A stretch of 64,000 bases of DNA, taken from NCBI GenBank assembly GCA_964626755.1, contig CAZVGO010000005.1, positions 76,954-140,953 of the forward strand. The letters are read 5' to 3'. Under the pieces are notes generated by a model that saw only the letters and a program-made list of their open reading frames with translations, was not told where the DNA came from and made no database searches. Below are positions 41,950 through 51,803 of the stretch, piece after piece (within the stretch, counting starts at the first letter, position 1; each line of letters begins with the position of its first letter). The DNA comes from JACDAV01 sp964626755. Its GTDB lineage: Bacteria; Chloroflexota; Limnocylindria; Limnocylindrales; CSP1-4. Both the position numbers and the translations under genes were made by a program.

Positions 41950-42762
41950 ATGGCGCTCATGTCCCGAGTCGACGCAAACAGCACTGCGACCAGCGACGAG
42001 TCGAACGGCTCGCACCCGGGCGTGCCCGCGCCCGCGACACCGTCCGGCGGATCCCGGTCCGGCAATCCCGTGCCGGAGGCGTCGGTCGCCGCCATGTTCG
42101 ACGGGATCGCGCCCGTCTACGACCGGCTGAACACCCTGATGACCTTCGGGCGCGACGGCCGCTGGCGCCGGAGGGTGGTCGAGGCCGCGGGGCTCAAGCC
42201 GGGAGACTCGGTCCTCGACGCTGCATGCGGGACCGGCAAGCTCGCCGCGGAGCTCGCCGACCGGGTCGGACCGTTCGGCCGGGTCCTCGCCGTCGACCTG
42301 TCGCCGGGGATGGTGTCGCGCGGCGTCGCGTCGTTCGCGGACCTCGTCCAGCTCGAGTTCCGGGTCGGCAACGCCCTGGCGCTGCCGGCCGGGAATGGCG
42401 AGTTCGACGCGGCGACGATCGGCTTCGGGATGCGCAACCTGGCGGATTTCGAGGCGGGCTTCCGCGAGCTGCGCCGGGTCGTCCGGCCCGGCGGCCGCGT
42501 CGTGTGCCTCGAGCTGACCACGCCCCGCCCCGCCTGGTGGGGCCGCCTGTTCCTCGGCACGTTCCGGCGGGTCGCCCCACTGGCCGGCCGGCTGCTCGGC
42601 CGCGCCGCGGCGTACCACTACCTGCCGGCATCGCTCGATGGCTTCCCGGATGCGGAGCGGCTGTCCGCCACGATGCAGGCAGCCGGGCTGACGGACATCC
42701 GCGTCCGGCGAATGGGGCTTCGCTCCGTGGCGCTCCACACGGGGACCGTGCCCCCGGGCTGA
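41950..42762 (+). CDS. ubiE/menG: Demethylmenaquinone/ubiquinone C-methyltransferase
   Basis: 270-residue SAM-dependent methyltransferase. The motif I loop is VLDAACGTGKLA, and the family signature GFGMRNLADFEAGFRELRRVVRPGGRVVCLELTTP is intact; FDGIAPVYDRLNTLMTFG precedes motif I. It methylates the ring carbon of demethylmenaquinone in the last step of menaquinone synthesis. About 40 residues at the N-terminus are low-complexity and may be partly non-coding; start ATG 41950 or 41959 are both possible. No other men genes are in the window. In a high-GC organism without ubiquinone it would be MenG. Confidence 0.9.
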   Translation: MALMSRVDANSTATSDESNGSHPGVPAPATPSGGSRSGNPVPEASVAAMFDGIAPVYDRLNTLMTFGRDGRWRRRVVEAAGLKPGDSVLDAACGTGKLAAELADRVGPFGRVLAVDLSPGMVSRGVASFADLVQLEFRVGNALALPAGNGEFDAATIGFGMRNLADFEAGFRELRRVVRPGGRVVCLELTTPRPAWWGRLFLGTFRRVAPLAGRLLGRAAAYHYLPASLDGFPDAERLSATMQAAGLTDIRVRRMGLRSVALHTGTVPPG

Positions 42763-42782
42763 CTGGCCCCGGCGGTCCCGCG

Positions 42783-43217
42783 TCAGTCCGCTGGTGGTGC
42801 CGCCTTGCGGCGCCGGCGGGGAGGCGCGACGGTCCGTTCGGCCCGCTCGGCGGCGGCCGGCTCGGCGGCGGCCGGCTTGGCGGCGGCCGGCCTGGTGGCC
42901 GCTTCGGCCGCTTCCGGCGGCGCGCCCGGCCTGCCAGTCAGCGATTCCCGGCGGGCCGTCGCCGCTCGCTCCGGGCCGTCCGGCGGCGGCGCCGCGAGAT
43001 AGGCGCGGTGGAGGCGGAGGACCCGGTCCGCGGTCCGGGGGTCGATCTGCTCGCCATCGTCGCGCATCGTGGCGGCGATCCAGGCCGCCTCCATCGGGAT
43101 CTCCTCCGCCTCGACGTCCGCGTCCCGCCGGGCCGAATCGGCGAGAACGAGCCAGACGAGCGCCGCCCCGGCGACGAGCCCCACGATCAGCAGCCACCAG
43201 TTGAACTCGGCGTTCAC
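42783..43217 (-). CDS. Single-pass membrane protein with PAAA repeats
   Basis: 144 residues: a membrane helix (WWLLIVGLVAGAALVWLVL, about 7-25), an acidic middle domain, and an Ala/Pro-rich C-terminus with PAAAK/PAAAE repeats ending in RRRRKAAPP. GTG 43217 is used as start. It is convergent with ubiE and lies upstream of lgt on the other strand. The repeats correspond to a 15-base DNA unit at 42846-42890. Unknown function; the tail looks like a flexible spacer. Confidence 0.6.
   Translation of the reverse strand: MNAEFNWWLLIVGLVAGAALVWLVLADSARRDADVEAEEIPMEAAWIAATMRDDGEQIDPRTADRVLRLHRAYLAAPPPDGPERAATARRESLTGRPGAPPEAAEAATRPAAAKPAAAEPAAAERAERTVAPPRRRRKAAPPAD
42846..42890 (+). repeat. Tandem 15-base repeats, three copies
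   Basis: The units are CTCGGCGGCGGCCGG twice, and CTTGGCGGCGGCCGG once, at 42846-42860, 42861-42875 and 42876-42890. They encode the PAAA(K/E) units of the reverse-strand protein. Length may vary by slippage. Confidence 0.85.
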
Positions 43218-43349
43218 GGGCGGGTCCGGGGCGCGCCGACCCGCGGCGAAGCCGTCGAAAGCGGGAGGTTCATCCGGCGGCCAGTATAGGGAGCCGGGCC
43301 TTCCCGGGCGCCCACCCGGTCCGCCGGCGCCTGCCCCGGCCGCGGCCGG

Positions 43350-43355
43350 TACACT
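43350..43355 (+). promoter_or_regulatory. Candidate -10 box (leaderless) for lgt
   Basis: TACACT, 8 bases before ATG 43364. Confidence 0.5.
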
Positions 43356-43363
43356 CGGCCCCG

Positions 43364-44221
43364 ATGTTCGATCTCACGCCCGACCCGATCGCATTCCACA
43401 TCGGGCCCTTTCCTCTGCATTGGTACGGGCTCGCCTATGCCGTCGGCCTGACGGCCGTCTATTTCCTCGTGGTGTGGCTCACCCGGCGGGCCGGACGGAA
43501 CGTCGACCTGGTCAGCAACGGGCTCATCATCATCGCGATCGCGGCGCTCATCGGTGGCCGGCTGTACCACGTCATCGACCAGTGGCACCTCTACCGCGAC
43601 AACCTCGCGGCGATCATCCTGCCGCCGTACTCCGGCCTCGGCGTATACGGCGGGATCGCCACCGGGACACTCGCGGGCTGGTGGTATTTCACCGTCCGTC
43701 ATCGCGAGTCGTTCTGGACATGGGCGGACATCATCGCGCCGGGCTTGTTCCTCATGCAGGCGATCGGGCGGTGGGGGAACTTCTTCAACCAGGAGCTGTA
43801 CGGCCCGCCGACGACGCTGCCGTGGGGCATACCGATCGACTGTGCTCACCGGGTGACCCAGTATTCGTGCACCGCGTTTCCCGAAGCCACGACCCGGTTC
43901 CACCCGCTGTTCCTGTACGAGTCGATCTCCGGCTTCCTCGGCGCCGCGTTCCTCGTGTTCCTCTTCGTGCGGTTCAGGCATCGGCTTCGCCCTGGGTCAC
44001 TGCTGCTCATCTTCTTCATCTGGTATGGCGCCGTGCGGTTCGGCCTCGAGGCGCTCCGCGAGAACAACTGGGTGCTGCTCGGGATCCCGACCGCCCAGAT
44101 CGTGTCGATCGCGATCATCGCGATCGGGGTCATCGGGCTGGTGTGGCGCTACCGGCGCGGGCCGAGCGATCCGGAGGAGCCCGCCGCGGACCCCGAGCCT
44201 GACGCTCCTCGCCCAGCCTGA
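43364..44221 (+). CDS. lgt: Prolipoprotein diacylglyceryl transferase
   Basis: 285-residue polytopic enzyme that attaches diacylglycerol to the lipobox cysteine, the first step of lipoprotein maturation. It has the signature GRWGNFFNQELYGPP with R136 and N139, the conserved HWYGLAYAVG near the N-terminus, SGLGVYGGIATG, and HPLFLYES. The window also has at least three lipobox-bearing proteins that it would modify. Start ATG 43364 has TACACT 8 bases upstream and no ribosome site. The plsC-like gene starts directly after its stop. Confidence 0.95.
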   Translation: MFDLTPDPIAFHIGPFPLHWYGLAYAVGLTAVYFLVVWLTRRAGRNVDLVSNGLIIIAIAALIGGRLYHVIDQWHLYRDNLAAIILPPYSGLGVYGGIATGTLAGWWYFTVRHRESFWTWADIIAPGLFLMQAIGRWGNFFNQELYGPPTTLPWGIPIDCAHRVTQYSCTAFPEATTRFHPLFLYESISGFLGAAFLVFLFVRFRHRLRPGSLLLIFFIWYGAVRFGLEALRENNWVLLGIPTAQIVSIAIIAIGVIGLVWRYRRGPSDPEEPAADPEPDAPRPA

Positions 44222-45070
44222 GTGGCCCGCCGGCCGCCGCCCCGAATCTCACCCGAGCGGCTGGCCGCCGAGCGGGGCGGTGTGGTGGAGGGCCTCGCCT
44301 GGCTCGGCCGGGCACCCGAAGCGCGCGCCTCCTTCCTCTACCGGCTCGCCTGGGTGCTCGCCCGCGCACTGCTGTTCGGGGTTTGCCGGTTCAGGATCGA
44401 GACCTCCGGCCGCGAGCACCTGCCGCCTGGTGGATACCTCCTCGTCGGAGCGGCGCACCGCGGCTGGATGGACCCGTTCGTGGTCATCCACGCCCTGCCG
44501 CCCGAGCCTCGGGCGTGGTTTCTCGGCAGCGGCCCGTCGACGTTCACGTCCCGCTGGCGGGAGTCGCTGATCCGGCGGCTCGGCGGCCTCCTGCCGGTCT
44601 GGCGGGGCGGGATCGGCGTCGACAAGCACGTGGAATCGGCTCGGGCCGTCGTCGCGAACGGCGGCGTGTTCGTCCAGATGCCGGAGGGCACTGTCAGCGG
44701 GCCGCCGGGCCGGATCGGGCCGTTCCGTCCCGGGGCGATGCTCATTGCCCTGCGCACCGGCGCCCCGATCGTGCCGTTCGCGATTGCCGGGACCGAGGAG
44801 CTGTACGTGGGCCGCCGGATGGCTTCCCGGATCCTGCCGGCGACGACGTTCGCTGCCCTCGTCCCCGGCTGGAGCGGCGTCCGCCCGGATGAGGGGAGCC
44901 GGGAGGAGCTCGACCTCGCCCGCCGGGCGACCGAGTCACTCGCGGCGATTCTCGGGCCGGTCGTCGAGCAGCTCCAGCCTCTGACCGTCGATCCGCCAGA
45001 TCGTCCGCGTCGACTCCGGCGCCGGCTCACGTGGCTCTTCCTTCGTCCCGGGCGGCTCGACCGGGAGTAG
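44222..45070 (+). CDS. plsC: 1-acyl-sn-glycerol-3-phosphate acyltransferase (PlsC-like)
   Basis: 282 residues. Acyltransferase motif I H-x4-D is H79-R-G-W-M-D84, motif III is MPEGT (153-157), with PFRPGAMLIALRTGAPIVPFAI as motif IV. It transfers a second acyl chain to lysophosphatidate in phospholipid synthesis. An N-terminal segment with one hydrophobic helix (about 40-55) may anchor it. GTG 44222 follows the lgt stop without a gap, so lgt and plsC are co-translated, joining lipid synthesis to lipoprotein modification. Confidence 0.88.
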   Translation: MARRPPPRISPERLAAERGGVVEGLAWLGRAPEARASFLYRLAWVLARALLFGVCRFRIETSGREHLPPGGYLLVGAAHRGWMDPFVVIHALPPEPRAWFLGSGPSTFTSRWRESLIRRLGGLLPVWRGGIGVDKHVESARAVVANGGVFVQMPEGTVSGPPGRIGPFRPGAMLIALRTGAPIVPFAIAGTEELYVGRRMASRILPATTFAALVPGWSGVRPDEGSREELDLARRATESLAAILGPVVEQLQPLTVDPPDRPRRLRRRLTWLFLRPGRLDRE

Positions 45071-45086
45071 GGCAGCAGGCCGCACC

Positions 45087-45092
45087 TATACT
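45087..45092 (+). promoter_or_regulatory. Candidate -10 box (leaderless) for cystathionine beta-synthase
   Basis: TATACT, 8 bases before ATG 45101. Confidence 0.5.
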
Positions 45093-45100
45093 CGGGCCGG

Positions 45101-46528
45101 ATGGACTACGCCGGATCGATCCTCGAGCTCGTCGGCCGCACGCCCCTCGTCCGGCTCACCCGGATCCCCCGGGACCTCGGGCCGCCGGACGCCCAGCCAC
45201 TCATCCTGGCCAAGCTCGAGATGCTCAACCCGGGCGGCTCGGTGAAGGACCGGATCGGTCTCCCGATGATCGAGGCGGCCGAGCGGGAGGGGAAGCTCAA
45301 GCCCGGCGGGACGATCATCGAGCCCACGTCCGGCAACACCGGGCACGGCCTCGCGATCGCGGCGGCGCTCAAGGGCTACCGCTGCATCTTCGTCATGGCC
45401 GACAAGCAGTCGGCCGAGAAGCAGGCTCTCCTCCGCGCGTACGGGGCGGAGGTCGTGCTGTGCCCGACGAACGTTGCGCCAGAGTCGCCTGAGTCGTACT
45501 ACTCGGTCGCAGCGCGCCTCGCCCGCGACATCCCCGGCGCGTTCAAGCCGGACCAGTACTGGAACGAGGAGAACCCGAAGGCCCACGAGACGACGACCGG
45601 CCCGGAGATCTGGGAGCAGACCGGCGGCCGGATCAGCCACCTCGTCGTGAGTGTCGGGACCGGCGGCACCGTGTCGGGAATCGCCCATCACCTGAAGGGC
45701 CGGAATCCGGCGATCCGCGTGGTCGGGGCAGACCCCGAGGGGAGCGTCCTGTCCGGCGACACGGCCCGCCCGTACCTCACCGAGGGCGTGGGCGAAGACT
45801 TCTTCCCGGGCACATTCGATCCCGGAACGGTCGATCGCTGGGTCCGCGTGTCCGACCGGGACGCGTTTGCGATGGCCCGCCGGATCACGCGCGAGGAGGG
45901 GATCCTCGCCGGCGAGTCATGCGGGACCGCCCTCGTGGCCGCCCTCGACGAGGCGCGGGAGCTGATCGCCGCCGCCCCGGCGGCCGCGCGCGAGGCCGTC
46001 TTCGTCGTGGTGCTGCCGGACGGCGGGCGAAACTACCTCTCGAAGCTCTACAACGACGAGTGGATGCGGGTCAACGGGCTCCTCCCGACCACCGGCGCGG
46101 TGGTCCGCATCACCGAGCTGCTCGGCGGCGACCATCACCACGACGACCTGCCCGACCTCGTCCTCGCCCGCACCCGCCAGCGCGTCGGAGATGCGATCGC
46201 GCTACTCCAGGAATACGGGATCAGCCAGCTCCCGGTGTCCGAGGACATGGAGGGGAACGCGGTCGTCGGGATCGTCGGGTCGATTACCGAGAAGGGCCTG
46301 CTCGACCGGGCGTTCCGTGACCCCTCCGTCGTCGAGCGGACGGTGGGCGAGGTCATGGACCCGCCGCTCCCGCTGGTCGAGGCGTCCGCCACCCTCGACG
46401 ACGCGTTCGCCCTCCTGTCGGGTGGCGCCCAGGCGCTGGTCGCGGTTCGCGGCGAGCGGCCCGCCGGCATCGTGACGAAGCTCGACCTGCTGGAGTACCT
46501 CACCCACCGCGGCAGCCGACCCGGATGA
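45101..46528 (+). CDS. cbs: Cystathionine beta-synthase
   Basis: 475 residues. A PLP fold-type II domain with Schiff-base K49 (GGSVKDR), PTSGNTGHGLAIAA and GTGGTVSGIAHHL, plus GESCGTA. The C-terminal ~130 residues hold two CBS domains (starting near 340), a regulatory pair that binds adenosyl compounds. It joins serine with homocysteine to make cystathionine. Overlap of 4 bases with the next gene, a cystathionine gamma-synthase/lyase, completes a reverse transsulfuration route to cysteine. Start ATG 45101 with TATACT box. Confidence 0.93.
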   Translation: MDYAGSILELVGRTPLVRLTRIPRDLGPPDAQPLILAKLEMLNPGGSVKDRIGLPMIEAAEREGKLKPGGTIIEPTSGNTGHGLAIAAALKGYRCIFVMADKQSAEKQALLRAYGAEVVLCPTNVAPESPESYYSVAARLARDIPGAFKPDQYWNEENPKAHETTTGPEIWEQTGGRISHLVVSVGTGGTVSGIAHHLKGRNPAIRVVGADPEGSVLSGDTARPYLTEGVGEDFFPGTFDPGTVDRWVRVSDRDAFAMARRITREEGILAGESCGTALVAALDEARELIAAAPAAAREAVFVVVLPDGGRNYLSKLYNDEWMRVNGLLPTTGAVVRITELLGGDHHHDDLPDLVLARTRQRVGDAIALLQEYGISQLPVSEDMEGNAVVGIVGSITEKGLLDRAFRDPSVVERTVGEVMDPPLPLVEASATLDDAFALLSGGAQALVAVRGERPAGIVTKLDLLEYLTHRGSRPG

Positions 46529-47745
46529 CCGACTCGGACAGATCAGCCGGCGTCAGCTTCGATACGCTCGCCGTCCACGCCGGGGCCGAGCCCGACGAGC
46601 TGACCGGGGCGGTCGCGCCGCCGATCTACCAGACCTCGACGTACGCCCAGGACGGCGTGGGCCGGCCCCGCCGCGGCTACGAGTACGCCCGGTCCCAGAA
46701 CCCCACCCGCGAGCGGCTGGAACGGGCCGTCGCGGCGCTCGAGGGAGCGCGCCACGGGATCGCGTTCGCGAGCGGGTCCGCCGCCACGGCGGCGATTGCC
46801 CAGCTCGCCGGCCCGGGCGAGGAGATCCTCGTCGGCGACGACGTCTACGGCGGCACGTATCGCTACTTCGAGCGGGTCCACCGGGCGGGCGGGGTCGATG
46901 CCCGGTACGTCGACCTCGACGCGGGGCGGGACGTGCTGTGGGAGTCGCTCAACGAGCGGACGCGGCTCGTCTGGTTCGAGACTCCGACGAACCCGTACCT
47001 GAAGCTCGTCGATGTCGCGGCCGCGGCCGGGGTGGTCGGGCGCCGGGCAGCGGAGTCGGGCCGGCCAAGGCCGCTGATCGTCGTCGACAACACGTTCGCC
47101 TCGCCGGCCCTCCAGCGGCCCCTCGCGCTGGGCGCCGACATCGTGTTCCACTCGGCGACGAAGTACCTGGCCGGACACTCGGACACCGTGACCGGGGTGG
47201 CCGTCACGAGCGACGACGCGGTCGCCGAGCGGCTCCGGTTCCTCCAGAACGCGATGGGCGGGGTGCCCGGGCCGCTCGATTGCTTCCTCGTGCTGCGGGG
47301 GATCCGGACGCTCCACCTGCGGGCGGAGCGCCACGCCGCGAACGCGGGAATCGTCGCCCGCTGGCTGGCCGGCCGCGCCGACGTCGCGCTCCTTCGCTAC
47401 CCGGGTCTCGCGGACGGCCCGCACGCCCATCCGCAGGCCGCGCTGGCGGCCCGCCAGATGCGCTCCGGCGGGGGAATGGTCTCGTTTGTACCACGGGCCG
47501 GCGGACGCCAGAAGCGGAGCGCCGAAGAGCGGGCGGTCGCGATCTGCGAGTCGACCCGGCTGTTCACCCTGGCCGAGTCCCTCGGGGGCGTCGAGTCGCT
47601 CATCGAGCTGCCGGCGCTGATGACCCACCTGTCAGTCGCCCACTCGCCGCTCGAGGTGGAGCCGGCGCTCATCCGCCTGTCGGTCGGGATCGAGGCGGCC
47701 GACGACCTCGTGGCCGACCTCGAGCGGGCCCTCGACGGGGCCTGA
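46525..47745 (+). CDS. metB: Cystathionine gamma-synthase/gamma-lyase family enzyme
   Basis: 406-residue PLP enzyme of the Cys/Met metabolism family. The lysine is K213 in HSATKYLAGHSD, and SASGSAATAA, NPTRERLERAVAALEGA, and VVDNTFASPALQRPLALGADIV are characteristic. Coupled to cbs by ATGA overlap, it most likely acts as cystathionine gamma-lyase, releasing cysteine. The family also contains gamma-synthases, and sequence alone does not separate them; the symbol reflects the family. A purely biosynthetic role would be less consistent with an adjacent cbs. Confidence 0.88.
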   Translation: MTDSDRSAGVSFDTLAVHAGAEPDELTGAVAPPIYQTSTYAQDGVGRPRRGYEYARSQNPTRERLERAVAALEGARHGIAFASGSAATAAIAQLAGPGEEILVGDDVYGGTYRYFERVHRAGGVDARYVDLDAGRDVLWESLNERTRLVWFETPTNPYLKLVDVAAAAGVVGRRAAESGRPRPLIVVDNTFASPALQRPLALGADIVFHSATKYLAGHSDTVTGVAVTSDDAVAERLRFLQNAMGGVPGPLDCFLVLRGIRTLHLRAERHAANAGIVARWLAGRADVALLRYPGLADGPHAHPQAALAARQMRSGGGMVSFVPRAGGRQKRSAEERAVAICESTRLFTLAESLGGVESLIELPALMTHLSVAHSPLEVEPALIRLSVGIEAADDLVADLERALDGA

Positions 47746-47756
47746 CCCCGGAGCCG

Positions 47757-48356
47757 TTACTCGGTGCTGGGCGCGCTGACCGGCTCGAGGTTCGCGGCCG
47801 GCGTCATCTGCGTCTCGGAGATTGCCTCTCCGGTCGGCGTCGCCACCCGGTACGTGGCGGTCACCGAGCCACTCTCGCCGAGCGTGAGGTCGACCGTCAC
47901 CGGCTCCCCCGACAGCCCGAACTCGGCCGCCGGGTACGTCGCCTGCAGGTCGACTGCGCCGTCCCGCTCACCGACCGTCGCGAGGCTCGTCGGCTTGAGG
48001 AGGGCATCGATCGGGTTCCCGAGCGGCGATCCGGAGTCGAGCTCGACCCATCCGGAGTCGTCATCGTGCACCCATGCCTGGGGCGGAACGGTGCGGTAGA
48101 TGAGCGCCCCACCCTGGGCCTCGACGACGAATTCCCCTGCCCCGTTCAGCCAGCGGCCGGAGGCACGGGTGGCAACGTTTCCCTCGAGGTACACGGTTGC
48201 CTCGAAGGTGTAGCCGGGGAGCAGGGCCTGGAGGGCCGTCGTCAGCGGATCCTGGGCGGCCAGGGTGCTGCTCGGCTGGACCGAGGCAGGGCCACCCTGG
48301 GCCGGCTGACAGGCCGCGAGGACGGCCATGAGGAACAGGGCAGCGGCGCCGCGCAC
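47757..48356 (-). CDS. Lipoprotein, LppX/LprG-like fold possible
   Basis: 199 residues. The signal sequence (RGAAALFLMAVLAACQ) ends with lipobox LAAC. The mature part has FEATVYLEGNVATRASGRWLNGAGEFVV and a C-terminal half with SVTATYRVATPTGEAI, a pattern of long beta strands as in LppX/LprG lipid carriers, though that match is by feel. GTG 48356 is chosen because it gives a normal signal. It is convergent with the gamma-synthase gene. Unknown ligand. Confidence 0.62.
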   Translation of the reverse strand: MRGAAALFLMAVLAACQPAQGGPASVQPSSTLAAQDPLTTALQALLPGYTFEATVYLEGNVATRASGRWLNGAGEFVVEAQGGALIYRTVPPQAWVHDDDSGWVELDSGSPLGNPIDALLKPTSLATVGERDGAVDLQATYPAAEFGLSGEPVTVDLTLGESGSVTATYRVATPTGEAISETQMTPAANLEPVSAPSTE

Positions 48357-48418
48357 CGCGCGACGCCGCTTCGATTGATCGGCCTTCGTGGGCCGGCTGG
48401 GCCCACTGGGTAGCGAGC

Positions 48419-49426
48419 TCAGTTGTCGTCCCCCTTGGACCTGGCCGTGGCGGGCTTGTCCTTGCGCTCGGACTTGGCCTTCTTGTCCCTGTCGCCCCTG
48501 CACTTGCCGGACTTCCCGTCGACCTTCAGCACGTACGAGCCGTCCCTGGCGTTGAGGGAGACGGAGACCCGGACTTTCGAGCCGTCGAACGTGGCCGCGA
48601 AGCCCTTGCCCCTCGTCTTGACCGACGCAGTGTTCGGGAGTGCGGAGAGGAACGTGACCGTGCCGTCGGCGTTGACCCGGTAGGTGACCGTGGCCGCGGT
48701 CTCGTCGCACAGGTGCGCCGACCACGTCCGGGCCCCGACGGCGACCAGCTCCGCAAGGGAGCCGGACAGCCGCTGCTTGTCCTTTCCGCTGAGGACGACC
48801 CTCAACATGGCCTTGCCGCCGCCCTGGTCCACATGGACCCGGATCCACAGCGTCTTCGTGTAGCCGTCGGACTTGAAGGTCACCCGGCCGGACACGTTGT
48901 TCCCGCGTGTCCTGATCGCCGACTTCGTGATCGCCGACTTCGTGGCGGTCACGCCGGCTGGGACGGTCACGTCGCCGAGCTCCAGGGTCGGTTTCCCGTC
49001 CACGTTGCCGATCGTGTACGCGACAGTCGACGCGGTGCCGGTGCCAAAGACGTCCGCCGACCAGACGTGGCTGCCGACGAAGTCGCCGAGCGATCCGGCC
49101 CTCGCCTTGACCGACAACTTGTGGCCTCTCGCCGTCACGTCGACCTTGGTGGTCCCGCCGGCGTTGGCGAACGAGACCCTGTGGTCGCTGGACCCGGTCT
49201 CGGTCAGGGTGCCGGCCGGCCTGAGGTTGACCTGCGAGATGTGGCCGACGGCGTCGAGCTTGATCTCGACGGTCAGCGACGCGCCCAGGAGGGGCAGCGT
49301 CATCCCGCCGGTCTCGGCGATCGATTCAGTCGTGTTGGCGGCGATACCCACCGGGAACACGAGAGCGATGGCGATGAGAGCAGGCGCCACGAGGCGTCGG
49401 GTGAGGATCGTCTTCGTCTCTGCCAA
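48419..49426 (-). CDS. Secreted protein with Lys-rich tail, unknown function
   Basis: 335 residues. N-terminal signal (RRLVAPALIAIALVFPVGIAANT), a ~280-residue beta-rich domain with repeated motifs such as GSSDHRVSF and RGNNVSGRVTFKSDGYTKT, and a charged tail of Lys, Asp and Arg ending SKGDDN. The TTG start at 49426 has a GGAGG site 8 bases upstream. It is upstream of the lipoprotein gene on the same strand and could be transcribed with it. I do not recognise the domain. It may bind cell-wall or extracellular polymer, judged by composition only. Confidence 0.62.
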   Translation of the reverse strand: MAETKTILTRRLVAPALIAIALVFPVGIAANTTESIAETGGMTLPLLGASLTVEIKLDAVGHISQVNLRPAGTLTETGSSDHRVSFANAGGTTKVDVTARGHKLSVKARAGSLGDFVGSHVWSADVFGTGTASTVAYTIGNVDGKPTLELGDVTVPAGVTATKSAITKSAIRTRGNNVSGRVTFKSDGYTKTLWIRVHVDQGGGKAMLRVVLSGKDKQRLSGSLAELVAVGARTWSAHLCDETAATVTYRVNADGTVTFLSALPNTASVKTRGKGFAATFDGSKVRVSVSLNARDGSYVLKVDGKSGKCRGDRDKKAKSERKDKPATARSKGDDN

Positions 49427-49828
49427 CCGGTTGACCTCCGTTGGAACGGGACTCGGCCAAGCACTCCGAGGGAGCGCCGGGCGGGCATCACTTCGCCCGG
49501 CCGGGTCCGATCTCGACCCTAGCGCAGGGCCCCCCGAGGTGACCTGAACCAAGGTCCTGCGGGGCACCGGCCATATGTCCCGGTTTGGCCCGATCCGTGC
49601 GGGAATCGGGCCTTCGCAGGTGGTGCGCGTCGGGGCCTGGCCGGGCGCCCGCAGCGGGCGGCGCAAGCGTCTCGCAATGCCCCGGACGATCGGGCCACGA
49701 CAGGCCGTCTGCTCGGGGGGTAAGATCCTCCCGACTGTGGAAGCCGACTCCCCGCTCGCCCGCGAGGGCGCGCGAGGCACGCGCGGCCGGTCGATCTCGT
49801 GATCGCCCGCGCGCAGGAGTTCGAGCCC
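49427..49828. other. Divergent intergenic region between the secreted-protein gene and pckA
   Basis: 402 bases without a gene. It holds two hairpins: arms GCCGGGCG/CGCCCGGC at 49476-49483 and 49494-49501, and GGCCCGAT/ATCGGGCC at 49587-49594 and 49605-49612, each with a 10-base loop. A -10-like TAAGAT is at 49721-49726, upstream of pckA. Nothing else is identified. Confidence 0.5.
49721..49726 (+). promoter_or_regulatory. Candidate -10 box upstream of pckA
   Basis: TAAGAT, about 100 bases before the chosen ATG. No good -35 is visible. If right, the leader would be about 95 bases. Confidence 0.3.
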
Positions 49829-51454
<1,626 letters not shown>

Positions 51455-51478
51455 TTCGCCGGAGCGCCGTGCGTCGTC

Positions 51479-51637
51479 TCAGGCTCGCCGTGCCCCGAGC
51501 ACCTGGAGCAGGCCTGCGCCGAAGATGGCGAGGAGACCGATGATCACGACCTGGATGTTCCCGGCTGCGAAGAAGCCGAGGAGGGTCGTCAGGACGCCAA
51601 GGAAGACAAGCGCTGCGACGGGCGCCGTGGTGGCCAT
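51479..51637 (-). CDS. 52-residue small hydrophobic protein
   Basis: Not long enough for most gene callers. It reads ATG 51637 to TGA 51479-51481 with an AGGAG site 9 bases before the start. About 42 of 52 residues are hydrophobic: two helices of ~20 residues each around a short AAGN turn, ending GARRA. It is the only gene on its strand between pckA and mdh. A two-helix mini-protein, function unknown. Confidence 0.5.
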   Translation of the reverse strand: MATTAPVAALVFLGVLTTLLGFFAAGNIQVVIIGLLAIFGAGLLQVLGARRA

Positions 51638-51750
51638 GGTGGTGACTCCTGAGGATGGTTGGTCACCGAACGGTCGTCGACAGCGGGGCGGTGCGCCATC
51701 GTCGGATGTCTACTGGCCGATGGACGTCCGACGCTTCGCACATCCCGGCC

Positions 51751-51756
51751 TAGAAT
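51751..51756 (+). promoter_or_regulatory. Candidate -10 box for mdh
   Basis: TAGAAT, 47 bases before ATG 51804. The leader has a GGGCCC palindrome and a GAGGAGGAG ribosome site. Confidence 0.4.
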
Positions 51757-51803
51757 TGCGGCGGGCCCACGGGCCCGGCGAGCCTGAGGAGGAGCCGACG
51801 TCC

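Noticed and set aside
49799..49828. GTG 49799 as start of pckA
   Set aside because: ATG 49829 has a ribosome site and starts near the usual N-terminus of the family.
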